NCBI RefSeq assembly: GCF_017976235.1
Contig: NZ_JACVHC010000001.1
Coordinates: forward strand, 248,001-312,000
Length of the DNA: 64,000 nucleotides
Direction of reading: 5' to 3'
DNA from: Pseudomonas anatoliensis
Lineage (GTDB): Bacteria > Pseudomonadota > Gammaproteobacteria > Pseudomonadales > Pseudomonadaceae
In this document: in pieces, positions 29,890 through 37,683 of the stretch
Layout: each line of letters begins with the position of its first letter
How positions within the stretch are numbered: position 1 is the stretch's first letter
Position numbers and translations under genes: made by a program
The notes under the pieces: generated by a model
The model's input: only the letters and a program-made list of their open reading frames with translations
Database searches by the model: none
What the model was told of the DNA's origin: nothing

Positions 29890-31049
29890 GGGTGCTCAGT
29901 AAACTCAGTCCCGTGGGAGCTGTCCGTGCTGTGTTCTTCCTGCAACTGCCCCAACCGGCTGCGGGTCCGGGCCAGATCGATAACCTGACCTGCCAGGCTT
30001 TCGCCCAGAGGCAATCGACCGAGCAACGTCAGGTGTTTGTCCTGGTCGTAGAGCACGTCGATCAAGTTGATGAACCGTTGCTGCGCGGCAATCGAGCATT
30101 CGTCCAGTTCCGGCAGCCCATCGATGATCCAGTGGTCGAAGCGGCGGCACAATTGCAGATAGTCCATGACGGCCGTCGGCTGTTCACACAGGTCAGCGAA
30201 GGTGAAGCCGACGCGGCGGTCCTCGCAAAAACGTGCGCGAAACGCCCTGGTGCCAACGGTTAATGAAATGGCTGGCGCATCTTCCGCCGGCAGTTTCAGC
30301 GCCTCACGCTGAGCGGGCGTGGCTGGCCACACGTAGAGGCCCTGAGTGAACACCTGATGCGCATGGTTGCGCATCTGACTGCGGTAGTCGTGAGGGCCGC
30401 CGACTTCCATGACCTGCATGCGCGAGTTGATCAGCTCGATCACTGGTTTGAACCGGGCGTGGTACAGCGGATTGGGCAACAAGCCTTCGGGCGGATAGTT
30501 GGAGGTCACCAACAGCAGAATCCGCCGTTTGAACAGCGCCTTGAACAGTCGGGTGATGAGCATCGCGTCGCCAATGTCATGCACATGAAACTCGTCGAAA
30601 CACACTACCCGACAGTCCAGCAGCAGTGCATCGAGCGTGGTGGCGAGGGCATCGTCCTGATGGCGATGGTCGAACATGCCCTGATGCAGTTGCGCAAAAA
30701 ATTCATGGAAGTGCAGGCGACGTTTCTGCGTGATCGGCAGCGCCTGGAAGAAGCCGTCCAGCAGCCAACTCTTGCCGCGCCCCACGCTGCCGTACAGATA
30801 CAGACTCGGTGGGGTTTGCGCCGTTGCGCCGAACAGCAGACTGGCCTGCTGCGCCATGCAGTCGATCACGCGCAGCTGACTGTGACTGAGGGTGTAACCC
30901 TGGCCGTTGGCCTTGTGGCGGAAGTAATCGCGGATCAACTGGGCGCTGGCGTCGTGCCCGGCGTTGGCGGGCCTGCCTTTGCCGAACAAACGGCGCAGCA
31001 CCGGCCAGCGCTGGGTCAGTCGCGATCGTTTCGGTGGTTGGGCGGGCAC
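29883..31049 (-). CDS. zapE: AFG1/ZapE-like ATPase
   Basis: 388 residues, GTG start at 31049 after GGAGTGACCGCCA. P-loop LYLYGSVGRGKSWLLDGFF (near 90), Walker B VVCFDEFHVHDIGDAML, and sensor LLVTSNYPPEGLLPN mark the ZapE (YhcM) family, which associates with the Z ring and cell division in Enterobacteria. The C-terminal last residues (about 25) come from a diverged sequence running into a repeat that supplies the stop, so the tail may be recently altered. Pseudomonas often have more than one ZapE-like gene, so this may be a paralogue of the main copy. Confidence 0.85.
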   Translation of the reverse strand: MPAQPPKRSRLTQRWPVLRRLFGKGRPANAGHDASAQLIRDYFRHKANGQGYTLSHSQLRVIDCMAQQASLLFGATAQTPPSLYLYGSVGRGKSWLLDGFFQALPITQKRRLHFHEFFAQLHQGMFDHRHQDDALATTLDALLLDCRVVCFDEFHVHDIGDAMLITRLFKALFKRRILLLVTSNYPPEGLLPNPLYHARFKPVIELINSRMQVMEVGGPHDYRSQMRNHAHQVFTQGLYVWPATPAQREALKLPAEDAPAISLTVGTRAFRARFCEDRRVGFTFADLCEQPTAVMDYLQLCRRFDHWIIDGLPELDECSIAAQQRFINLIDVLYDQDKHLTLLGRLPLGESLAGQVIDLARTRSRLGQLQEEHSTDSSHGTEFTEHPL

Positions 31050-31237
31050 TGGCGGTCACTCCGTATTTCGTCGAGCCGGCGCGGCGCCATAGTGTAACCA
31101 GTCGCGGAACGAGCCTTCCAGCACAGCCGCTCGAGAGTGGGCGGTCAGTGAACAATTGTGCGGCGTGTACAGGCTGATAATAAGCGGCGCACCCAATCGC
31201 CGGCAGGCTGATTCCAGATTGGAATCCGCGTTGATTT

Positions 31238-31993
31238 TCAGAATTGCAGCGATTGCTTGAGCAGTGGCGCGGCCGGTGTATCGACCGGACTGACCATCGC
31301 ATAGTTGTAACCACCGCCTGACCAGTAGTCCGCCTGCAAATCCCCATCACTGCGACTGCCCCTGGGCAAGAAGGTGTTTTTTGGTCCAGGCGGTCGCACA
31401 TAAAAACTGACCTTGTGCCCACTCGCATCTTCATACATCACCATCGCCGCCGGCCCTTCGTCGGTACTCAGCAAGCGTCCGCTGACCGGTTCAAACCCCG
31501 CCGCCGCCAAATCTGGCAAGCGACCGACCCGAGTGAAATAGCGGTCGAGCCAGCGCTGCATGTCGCCAGCACCCTCGACCTTGTAATCCGCGGGCAGCAT
31601 GCCTTGCTGGGCAATCAACCGATACGCTTGCAACGCGTCGGTCATGGGTAACACGGAGGCGCGCACCAAGGTCATTTCCCGTGCCTGCCAACCGCTGAAA
31701 CCACCGACGCTCACCGCGATCAGCAACACCGCTGCGCTGGCCAGATGGCGGCGTGACTGACGCTGGCGGCGCTGACGAATCATCGTCGGATCAAGCGCTG
31801 GATTGGCCGGTTGCTGCAATGCGCCGCTCAGTGCCGCACGTAGTTGCTGGGCGTCCTGTTGCCAGGCGCGCACCTGAGCGGCCTGGTCTGGATGGTTGCC
31901 GAGCCAGGTTTCCAGCACGCGCCGGTCGGCGTCGCTGAGTTGGTGGTCGACGTAGGCGTGCAGGTCGCGCTCGCTGGGAGGCATGCTGATCAT
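31238..31993 (-). CDS. Membrane anti-sigma factor
   Basis: 251 residues. The N-terminal anti-sigma domain (DLHAYVDHQLSDADRRVLET, residues 9-28) lacks a zinc HxxxCxxC motif. One membrane segment (about 84-104, ASAAVLLIAVSVGGFSGW) separates it from a periplasmic C-terminal domain. Its ATG overlaps the sigma stop codon (ATGA), so the pair is translationally coupled. It probably inhibits the ECF sigma at 31990 until a periplasmic signal, perhaps oxidative, releases it. Confidence 0.88.
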   Translation of the reverse strand: MISMPPSERDLHAYVDHQLSDADRRVLETWLGNHPDQAAQVRAWQQDAQQLRAALSGALQQPANPALDPTMIRQRRQRQSRRHLASAAVLLIAVSVGGFSGWQAREMTLVRASVLPMTDALQAYRLIAQQGMLPADYKVEGAGDMQRWLDRYFTRVGRLPDLAAAGFEPVSGRLLSTDEGPAAMVMYEDASGHKVSFYVRPPGPKNTFLPRGSRSDGDLQADYWSGGGYNYAMVSPVDTPAAPLLKQSLQF

Positions 31994-32496
31994 TTGAGTA
32001 TCCGCAAAGAAGGACTGATGATTTCGCCGTCGCTGAGTTGGCGCAAGGCCTGGCGGGCGCGGGACAGGCGCGACATCACGGTGCCGATCGGGGCGTCGAG
32101 AATCTCGGCGACCTCTTTATAGGAAAGGCCCTCAACCGAGACCATCAGCAGCAGCGCACGCTGTTCGCTGGGCAGTCGGTCGAACGCTTGCAGGGTCGAT
32201 TGGGCAATCACGGTGCGCTCGGTCGACGGTTCGGCATCGTCGCGACCGGTGAAAAACTCGAGCATCCGCGCATAACGGCGGGAGCGGCGATGGGCATCGA
32301 GAAACTGCCGGTAGAGGATCGAAAACAGCCAGGCACGCAGATCCCCGTCAGCGCGCTTGCCGCCCCAACTCGACAGGGCCCGCTCAAGGCAAGCCTGCAC
32401 CAGATCGTCGGCGCTGCTGCTGTTGCGCGTCAACGACACGGCAAAGCGCCGTAACCGGGGGATCAGTTCACGCAGTTGTTCGTCTAGCTCGTTCAT
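31990..32496 (-). CDS. ECF-type RNA polymerase sigma factor
   Basis: 168 residues from ATG 32496 (MNELDEQLRELIP), after CTCGCCATG-type context; a 147-nt longer frame runs through the promoter. Region 2 (residues 20-90: SADDLVQACLERALSSW, DLRAWLFSILYRQFLDAHR) and region 4 (about 110-160: LPSEQRALLLMVSVEGLSYK, APIGTVMSRLSRARQALRQL) are present. It heads an operon with its anti-sigma. A matching promoter (32540-32565) stands before it and an equal one before the peroxidase gene at 36035, so that gene pair is the probable regulon. Confidence 0.92.
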   Translation of the reverse strand: MNELDEQLRELIPRLRRFAVSLTRNSSSADDLVQACLERALSSWGGKRADGDLRAWLFSILYRQFLDAHRRSRRYARMLEFFTGRDDAEPSTERTVIAQSTLQAFDRLPSEQRALLLMVSVEGLSYKEVAEILDAPIGTVMSRLSRARQALRQLSDGEIISPSLRILK

Positions 32497-32539
32497 GGCG
32501 AGGGGCTGCTCTTTGCCGAAAAGGCGATGTTGAGAAGAA

Positions 32540-32565
32540 AGACGTCCCTCAAGGATGGTTATTCC
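32540..32565 (-). promoter_or_regulatory. ECF autoregulatory promoter
   Basis: On the minus strand GGAATAA (32565-32559), 14 bp, CGTCT (32544-32540). The predicted start is near 32533, giving a leader of about 37 nt before the sigma ATG. The same two boxes with the same spacing occur at 35968-35993. Confidence 0.78.
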
Positions 32566-32749
32566 ATCCACCGGTTTGAAAATTTTTATCCCTTCTTCGT
32601 AGGATAGTTCGCTGCGATTTGTAAGCCGTGTAATGGATTCCACTTTCCCTGCTCAACCCATTTGCCAATCACGTCGGCTACCGGCGCAACCCACGGGTGC
32701 GGAGCGGGACGTGAAAAATAAATCGTTGAGAAAAGGAAAGGGAAGTCCC

Positions 32750-34345
32750 ATGCAAGCATTTGCGATGAATAACCGGTCGACATCGAACGCGAAGCCGAAT
32801 CCGTTTGTTGAGCCCAACCCATGGCAACACTTCGGCTGCGGTCCGAGCGTCAAGCCTGACGCTACATTGATCCATCGTGCAATCGAACTTCAAGCAGCCA
32901 GCCGGCCTGAAGCAATCGCGGCCGAATATCAGGACCAGTCCATCACTTACGGCGAGTTGAACCGCCAGGCCAATCGACTCGCCTCGACATTGCTCAAGCA
33001 GGGTGTGGGCCCGGGCGATCGTGTGGCGCTGTTTGTCGAGCGTTCGATCCCGATGCTGGTGGGCATGCTGGCCGTGCTGAAAACCGGGGCGGCCTATATT
33101 CCTCAGCACATCGGCATCACCCCCGCTGCGCAGCTGAGTCATATCATGGCCGTCGCTCAGGTTCGGGTCGTACTGACACTGTCCGAACTGGCGCGGGCGA
33201 TTCCTCTGACAACGGATCAACAGTGCATCCACCTGGATGAATTCATTCAGGTGGCGAGCGTTGCCAGCGACGACTTGAATAGGTGTGGCGCGACGTCATC
33301 GCCGGACTCACTGTGCTTTATCCTGTTCACCTCGGGCACCACCGGACTGCCCAATGGCGTTCGCGTGACGCAGCGTAATGTGTGCAATATTTTGCTGACC
33401 GAGCCCGGCAATCTGGGTATGCGACCGGGCCTGAAGGTTGGCCAGATCCTCAACATCGCTTTTGGTATGGCGGCCTGGGAAGTACTGGGTTGTCTGGCCA
33501 ACGGAGCGACGCTGTTGATCCGGGGCAAAGACATCGCGCAAACCGCCGAGCGCTGTGACGTGCTGATTGCGACGCCGTCGATTCTCGCTACGCTCGATCC
33601 TGCTCGTTGCAGACAGGTAAAAGTGGTTGCTCTGGCTGGCGAGCCCTGCCCACAACCGCTGGCAGATCGCTGGGCGGCGTTTTGCACTTTTTATAATGCC
33701 TGTGGGCCGACCGAGACCACCATCGTCAATACCATGCAGCACTATCGCGGCGCGGGTGCGTTGACGATCGGCAAGCCAACGCCCAACAACACCGTTTATG
33801 TACTCGACGACACCGGACAGCTCTGCGCTCCGGGCGAGCAGGGTGAGATGTGGGCGGGCGGTGACTGCGTGACCGCTGGTTATCTGGGAAATCCGCAACT
33901 GACCAACGAACGCTATCGGCCCGATCCGTTTCTGGGGCAGGGACGTTTGATGTTCCGCACCAGGGACCTAGGACGCTGGACGGCGGACGGTGAGCTCGAA
34001 CACCTGGGGCGTGTCGATGATCAGGTCAAGGTCAGGGGGTTTCGGGTGGAACTTGACTCGGTGTCAGCGGCACTGGAGTCCGTGCCGAACTGTGAGCGCG
34101 CGGTTACCCTCAAGCTCGACAGTCGCCATCTGGTGGCCTTCGTCTATCCCGCCGTCACAGACGTTGAAGTTGCGCGCAAACGTTGCGAAGAGCGCTTGGC
34201 TTATTATTGCGTGCCATCGTTGATTCTTGCTGTGGATCAAATTCCGCTGACCTCCCGAGGCAAGGTCGACAAGCGTTTGTTGCTTGAGTGGGCCGTGGCG
34301 CATCAGGCACAACACGCTCGCGCCGAGCAGCAGGTGCAGGCATGA
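32750..34345 (+). CDS. Stand-alone NRPS-type adenylation enzyme
   Basis: 531 residues from ATG 32750 (MQAFAMNNRSTS), spaced well after AAAGGGAAG. It has the ANL adenylation cores: P-loop LFTSGTTGLPNGVRVTQ (about 190, with Asn replacing the usual Lys of PKG), NACGPTET (near 318), GRVDDQVKVRGFRVE (near 425) and the C-terminal Lys in RGKVDKRLL (near 505). In core A4 the FDxS Asp that binds an amino acid's alpha-amino group is Gly (AFGMAAWEV, near 239), so the substrate may be a carboxylic acid without alpha-amine. No carrier or condensation domain follows. It overlaps the next gene by ATGA. Confidence 0.82.
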   Translation: MQAFAMNNRSTSNAKPNPFVEPNPWQHFGCGPSVKPDATLIHRAIELQAASRPEAIAAEYQDQSITYGELNRQANRLASTLLKQGVGPGDRVALFVERSIPMLVGMLAVLKTGAAYIPQHIGITPAAQLSHIMAVAQVRVVLTLSELARAIPLTTDQQCIHLDEFIQVASVASDDLNRCGATSSPDSLCFILFTSGTTGLPNGVRVTQRNVCNILLTEPGNLGMRPGLKVGQILNIAFGMAAWEVLGCLANGATLLIRGKDIAQTAERCDVLIATPSILATLDPARCRQVKVVALAGEPCPQPLADRWAAFCTFYNACGPTETTIVNTMQHYRGAGALTIGKPTPNNTVYVLDDTGQLCAPGEQGEMWAGGDCVTAGYLGNPQLTNERYRPDPFLGQGRLMFRTRDLGRWTADGELEHLGRVDDQVKVRGFRVELDSVSAALESVPNCERAVTLKLDSRHLVAFVYPAVTDVEVARKRCEERLAYYCVPSLILAVDQIPLTSRGKVDKRLLLEWAVAHQAQHARAEQQVQA

Positions 34346-35676
34346 ACGGCACGGATTCAACGTTCGTGTTACCGGCCCGGCGCGCATTGTGGCGGCGTTT
34401 GGGAACGCTGCCGATGTTCTCGCATTACAACCGTCTGGTGTTGCTGGTGTTCGCCGGCAACATTGCCGCGCTGGTTTACGGTTTGAAAACCGGGCAGTGG
34501 TGGACGACTTCAGGCGTCGCTTTGCAAACTCTGTCTGGGTTGGTCGTCGCGAACTTGTCGATGGCGATACTGATTCGTCAGCAGTACGTCATCAATGGAT
34601 TGTTCTGGCTGGCGACCCGGGCGCCGACGTCCTGGCCGCTGGCGATTCGCCGGTCATTGGCCAAGGTCTACCATTTTGGTGGTCTGCACAGTGGTGGCGC
34701 GATGGCAGCCATTGTGTGGTTTGCGCTGTTGTTCGGCTCGATGATCTGGCTGCAATTCGAAGGGCCGGGCGGCGTTTCGTTGACCCTGATCGGGCTGAGC
34801 GGTGGCTTGCTCGGGCTGCTTTTACTGGTGGCGATCATGGCGCTACCGATCATTCGCGCGCGTTTTCACAATGCGTTCGAACGCACCCACCGCTTCGCCG
34901 GTTGGGCCGCTCTCGCGATGTTCTGGGCGATGACACTGGTGTTTGTCAGGGATCAACATCCTACGGCTGCGCTGACGAATGTCCTCTCGCAATCTGCCTC
35001 GTTCTGGATGCTGTTGCTGGTGACATTCAGCATTACCTTGCCGTGGCTGCGGTTGCGCCAAGTCCCTGTCAGTGTGGTGCCACTTTCCTCACACGCGGTG
35101 ATAGTCCAGTTCGATCACGACACACCGTTTGCCGGCTCAGCCACCGCTATCAGTCGCAACCCACTGTGGGAATGGCATTCGTTCGCCAATATTCCTACTC
35201 CGGGGGAGGAAGGTTTCCGACTGATCATTTCCCGGGCGGGTGACTGGACGGGCGACTTCATTGAGCAGGCGCCGACCCACGTCTGGGTCAAAGGCATTAC
35301 CACCGCAGGGGTGGCGCACATTGAAACGTTGTTCAAAGCAGTGGTGTATATCGCCACCGGCAGCGGGATTGGCCCGGTGTTGCCGCACTTGTTGGCCAAA
35401 CAAATACCCATACGCTTGATCTGGTCGACCCGAAGTCCCAGAGCCACTTATGGCGATGCACTGGTGGACGAAATTCTCGCGGCGCAGCCCGATGCATTGA
35501 TCTGGGACACCGATGTTTCAGGCAAACCCGACCTGGTGAAGTTGGCGTATTGCGCGGTGCAGTCGTTCGGCGCGGAGGCAGTGATTTGCATATCCAATCA
35601 GACATTGACGGAACGCGTGGTCGAGGAAATGGAGGCCAGGGGTATCCCTGCCTACGGCGCTATCTGGGATTCCTGA
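34342..35676 (+). CDS. Ferric-reductase/NADPH-oxidase-like membrane flavoprotein
   Basis: 444 residues, ATG 34342 overlapping the upstream stop. The N-terminal half (about 25-255) holds six or more membrane segments with candidate heme His in YHFGGLHSGG (near 112-119) and ERTHRFAGW. The C-terminal half resembles a ferredoxin-NADP reductase module: EWHSFANI (near 277), comparable to the HPFT-type FAD motif, and YIATGSGIGPVLPHLL (near 337-352) for NAD(P)H. Coupled translation with the adenylation enzyme suggests transmembrane electron transfer serving its product. Fungal proteins fusing these modules exist, to my recollection. Exact role unknown. Confidence 0.75.
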   Translation: MNGTDSTFVLPARRALWRRLGTLPMFSHYNRLVLLVFAGNIAALVYGLKTGQWWTTSGVALQTLSGLVVANLSMAILIRQQYVINGLFWLATRAPTSWPLAIRRSLAKVYHFGGLHSGGAMAAIVWFALLFGSMIWLQFEGPGGVSLTLIGLSGGLLGLLLLVAIMALPIIRARFHNAFERTHRFAGWAALAMFWAMTLVFVRDQHPTAALTNVLSQSASFWMLLLVTFSITLPWLRLRQVPVSVVPLSSHAVIVQFDHDTPFAGSATAISRNPLWEWHSFANIPTPGEEGFRLIISRAGDWTGDFIEQAPTHVWVKGITTAGVAHIETLFKAVVYIATGSGIGPVLPHLLAKQIPIRLIWSTRSPRATYGDALVDEILAAQPDALIWDTDVSGKPDLVKLAYCAVQSFGAEAVICISNQTLTERVVEEMEARGIPAYGAIWDS

Positions 35677-35728
35677 CACCGCGTCGATATTTTTCTTAGT
35701 GTTACTTAATCCAGGGAAGGCAACGAAC

Positions 35729-35914
35729 ATGAACATATCGATCGAAAGACTCGGACGACTTGTGCTGATCCGGCTCAATCGCTCACGAGCCCGCAATGCC
35801 TTGAGTCACCAAATGATGGGTGAACTGCTCGATTCCCTGCGAGGCCTGGACAATGATGCGGAAGGCATGCAGGCATTTTTGGAGAAGCGCAAACCACGTT
35901 TTGAGCAGATTTAA
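35729..35914 (+). pseudogene. Enoyl-CoA hydratase (crotonase) with internal deletion
   Basis: ATG 35729 encodes 61 residues. The first 35 (MNISIERLGRLVLIRLNRSR then ARNALSHQMM) match the crotonase N-terminus, and the last 18 (EGMQAFLEKRKPRFEQI) match the family C-terminus. About 200 residues, including the oxyanion-hole and active-site regions, are absent at the junction LDNDAEGM, yet the frame is intact. It follows the membrane flavoprotein by 52 nt in the same direction. It is probably a remnant of a third enzyme in this cassette; a retained small protein cannot be excluded. Confidence 0.75.
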
Positions 35915-35967
35915 CGTGCTCAACGCATCAGCAAACGCAGTGACCTGAAAGAAACTACAGTTCAAAG

Positions 35968-35993
35968 GGAATAATCCTACGAGGCGTGCGTCT
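35968..35993 (+). promoter_or_regulatory. ECF promoter of the peroxidase operon
   Basis: GGAATAA (35968-35974), 14 bp, CGTCT (35989-35993), matching the sigma gene promoter exactly in boxes and spacing. Predicted start near 36000, about 35 nt before the peroxidase ATG. Confidence 0.8.
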
Positions 35994-36034
35994 CATAGCA
36001 CCTTTCCCTATGGCCGATGGCCCTGGAGTCTTTC

Positions 36035-37141
36035 ATGGTAGATCGCAGCTCTCCCAACGCTGCACCACCCGGCGGGCCGCAGCGCCCGCCATTGAGTGCC
36101 GCGAGCCTGATATTCCGCCTTGGCGCCATTGCCGTGGTAGTCGCCGCCGTGGCCGGGGCGTTTGCCTACGTTCATGGCACCTTTGACCCACAACGTCTGA
36201 CGCCCAAAGCGCTGGTCGATGTGCTGGAGAAGAACAACGGCGTGCATCCCGGATTTCGCCGTAATCACGCCAAAGGCGTGTGCGTGATCGGGCATTTCGA
36301 GAGCAGTGGCGAAGCGCGAGTGTTTTCCACCGCGCAGGTGTTCAACGACCCGCGCACGCCAGTGATCGGGCGTTTCGCGCTGCCGGCGGGCAATCCTTAT
36401 GCACCGGACAGCAGCGTGCCGATCCGCAGCCTGGCGCTGCGATTCACTCAGGCCAATGGTCAGCAATGGCGCACCGGGATGAACAGCATGCCGGTGTTCC
36501 CGGTTGGCACGCCTGAGGCGTTCTATCAGTTGCAGCAGGCGCAGTCGCCGGATCCGGCCACCGGCAAACCGGATCCGACCAAGGTGCCCGCATTTTTTGC
36601 AGCGCACCCGGAAGCCGTGCCGTTTCTGACTTGGGTGAAGACCGCCAAGCCGTCCGCCAGTTACGCCACTGAAACCTATAACAGTGTTAACGCGTTCTAT
36701 CTGGTGGACGCCAGCGGCAAAAAACAGGCTGTGCGCTGGAGCATGAAACCCCTGGCGCAGGACGCTGCGGGTGCCACCGCGCCTGAGGGTGGGGATTTTC
36801 TGGAGAAAGACCTGGTGCGACGTTTGGCCTCCGCGCCTTTGCGTTTTCAGTTGAACATTACCTTGGCCAATGCCGATGACCCGGTGAACGACGCCAGCAA
36901 AACCTGGCCCGAGGGGCGCAAGGTGTTGAACGCCGGCACCTTGGTGCTGGAGCGAACCCAACCGCAACTGAGCGGTGAGTGCCGTGACATCAACTACGAT
37001 CCGTTGGTGCTGCCGGCCGGTATTCAAGGTTCCGACGATCCGTTGCTCGCGGCTCGCTCCGCTGGTTACGCCGATTCCTACCTGCGACGCACCAGCGAAG
37101 TCAGCCAGTTGCCCGCCGCCAAACAGGAGACTCGTCCATGA
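36035..37141 (+). CDS. Catalase-family peroxidase (SrpA type), membrane-anchored
   Basis: 368 residues from ATG 36035 (MVDRSSPNAAPP), chosen because GGAG lies 6 nt upstream and fits the promoter; an ATG at 36017 lacks this. An uncleaved N-terminal segment (about 25-45, LGAIAVVVAAVAGAFAYV) would place the catalytic domain in the periplasm. The heme-catalase core is present in mini form: the distal His in RRNHAKG, followed by STAQVFNDPRTPVIGRF and the MPVFPVGTPEAF region. It lacks the long C-terminus of classical catalases. The cytochrome b561 gene overlaps its stop and likely supplies electrons. Confidence 0.88.
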   Translation: MVDRSSPNAAPPGGPQRPPLSAASLIFRLGAIAVVVAAVAGAFAYVHGTFDPQRLTPKALVDVLEKNNGVHPGFRRNHAKGVCVIGHFESSGEARVFSTAQVFNDPRTPVIGRFALPAGNPYAPDSSVPIRSLALRFTQANGQQWRTGMNSMPVFPVGTPEAFYQLQQAQSPDPATGKPDPTKVPAFFAAHPEAVPFLTWVKTAKPSASYATETYNSVNAFYLVDASGKKQAVRWSMKPLAQDAAGATAPEGGDFLEKDLVRRLASAPLRFQLNITLANADDPVNDASKTWPEGRKVLNAGTLVLERTQPQLSGECRDINYDPLVLPAGIQGSDDPLLAARSAGYADSYLRRTSEVSQLPAAKQETRP

Positions 37142-37683
37142 GCGCTCAACGGACTCATTTCGCGCTGCTGGCGCGGCTGCTGCATTGGCTGATGGCGCTG
37201 ATGATTATCGCCATGCTGTTTATTGGCGCCGGCATGGTCACTTCGGTTTCCGAGCGCCATGAATGGCTGATCCATCTACACAAGCCATTGGGTATTGCGA
37301 TTCTGGCGCTGGTGATCGTGCGTCTGCTGGTGCGATTTTCCACCCGGCAACCACCGCTGCCGGCCGACTTGCCGGACTGGCAGGTGATGGCGGCCAAGGC
37401 TTCGCATGTATTGCTGTATGCGCTGATGCTGGTGTTGCCTTTGCTGGGTTGGGCGATGATCAGTGCGTCGGGCGAGCCGGTGATGCTCAGCAGTTCGCTG
37501 CAGTTACCGGCAATCGTGCCGGCCGATGCGCAGTTGTTTTCGCTGCTGCGCAAGGCTCATGGGTATCTGGCGTATCTGTTGTTTCTGACGGTGCTGCTGC
37601 ACCTGGCGGCGGCGCTGTTCCATGGCTGGGTGCGCCGCGACGAGGTGCTCGACAGCATGTTGCGCGGGCGTGATCGTCGTTAG
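37138..37683 (+). CDS. Cytochrome b561 coupled to the peroxidase
   Basis: 181-residue inner-membrane cytochrome with four hydrophobic segments and paired candidate heme His (LLHWLMAL, LHKPLGIA, ASHVLLYA, KAHGYLAY, LLHLAAALFHGW). Its ATG overlaps the peroxidase stop (ATGA). It most likely passes quinol electrons to the periplasmic peroxidase as part of the ECF-controlled response. Ends in overlapping stops with the leftward MFS gene (shared TTAG). Confidence 0.88.
   Translation: MSAQRTHFALLARLLHWLMALMIIAMLFIGAGMVTSVSERHEWLIHLHKPLGIAILALVIVRLLVRFSTRQPPLPADLPDWQVMAAKASHVLLYALMLVLPLLGWAMISASGEPVMLSSSLQLPAIVPADAQLFSLLRKAHGYLAYLLFLTVLLHLAAALFHGWVRRDEVLDSMLRGRDRR

Noticed and set aside
34284..35243. 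Frame of 319 codons overlapping the adenylation enzyme end and the membrane flavoprotein
   Set aside because: Lies in another frame of the same strand; the coupled flavoprotein frame carries the GSGIGP and His motifs and hydrophobic segments.
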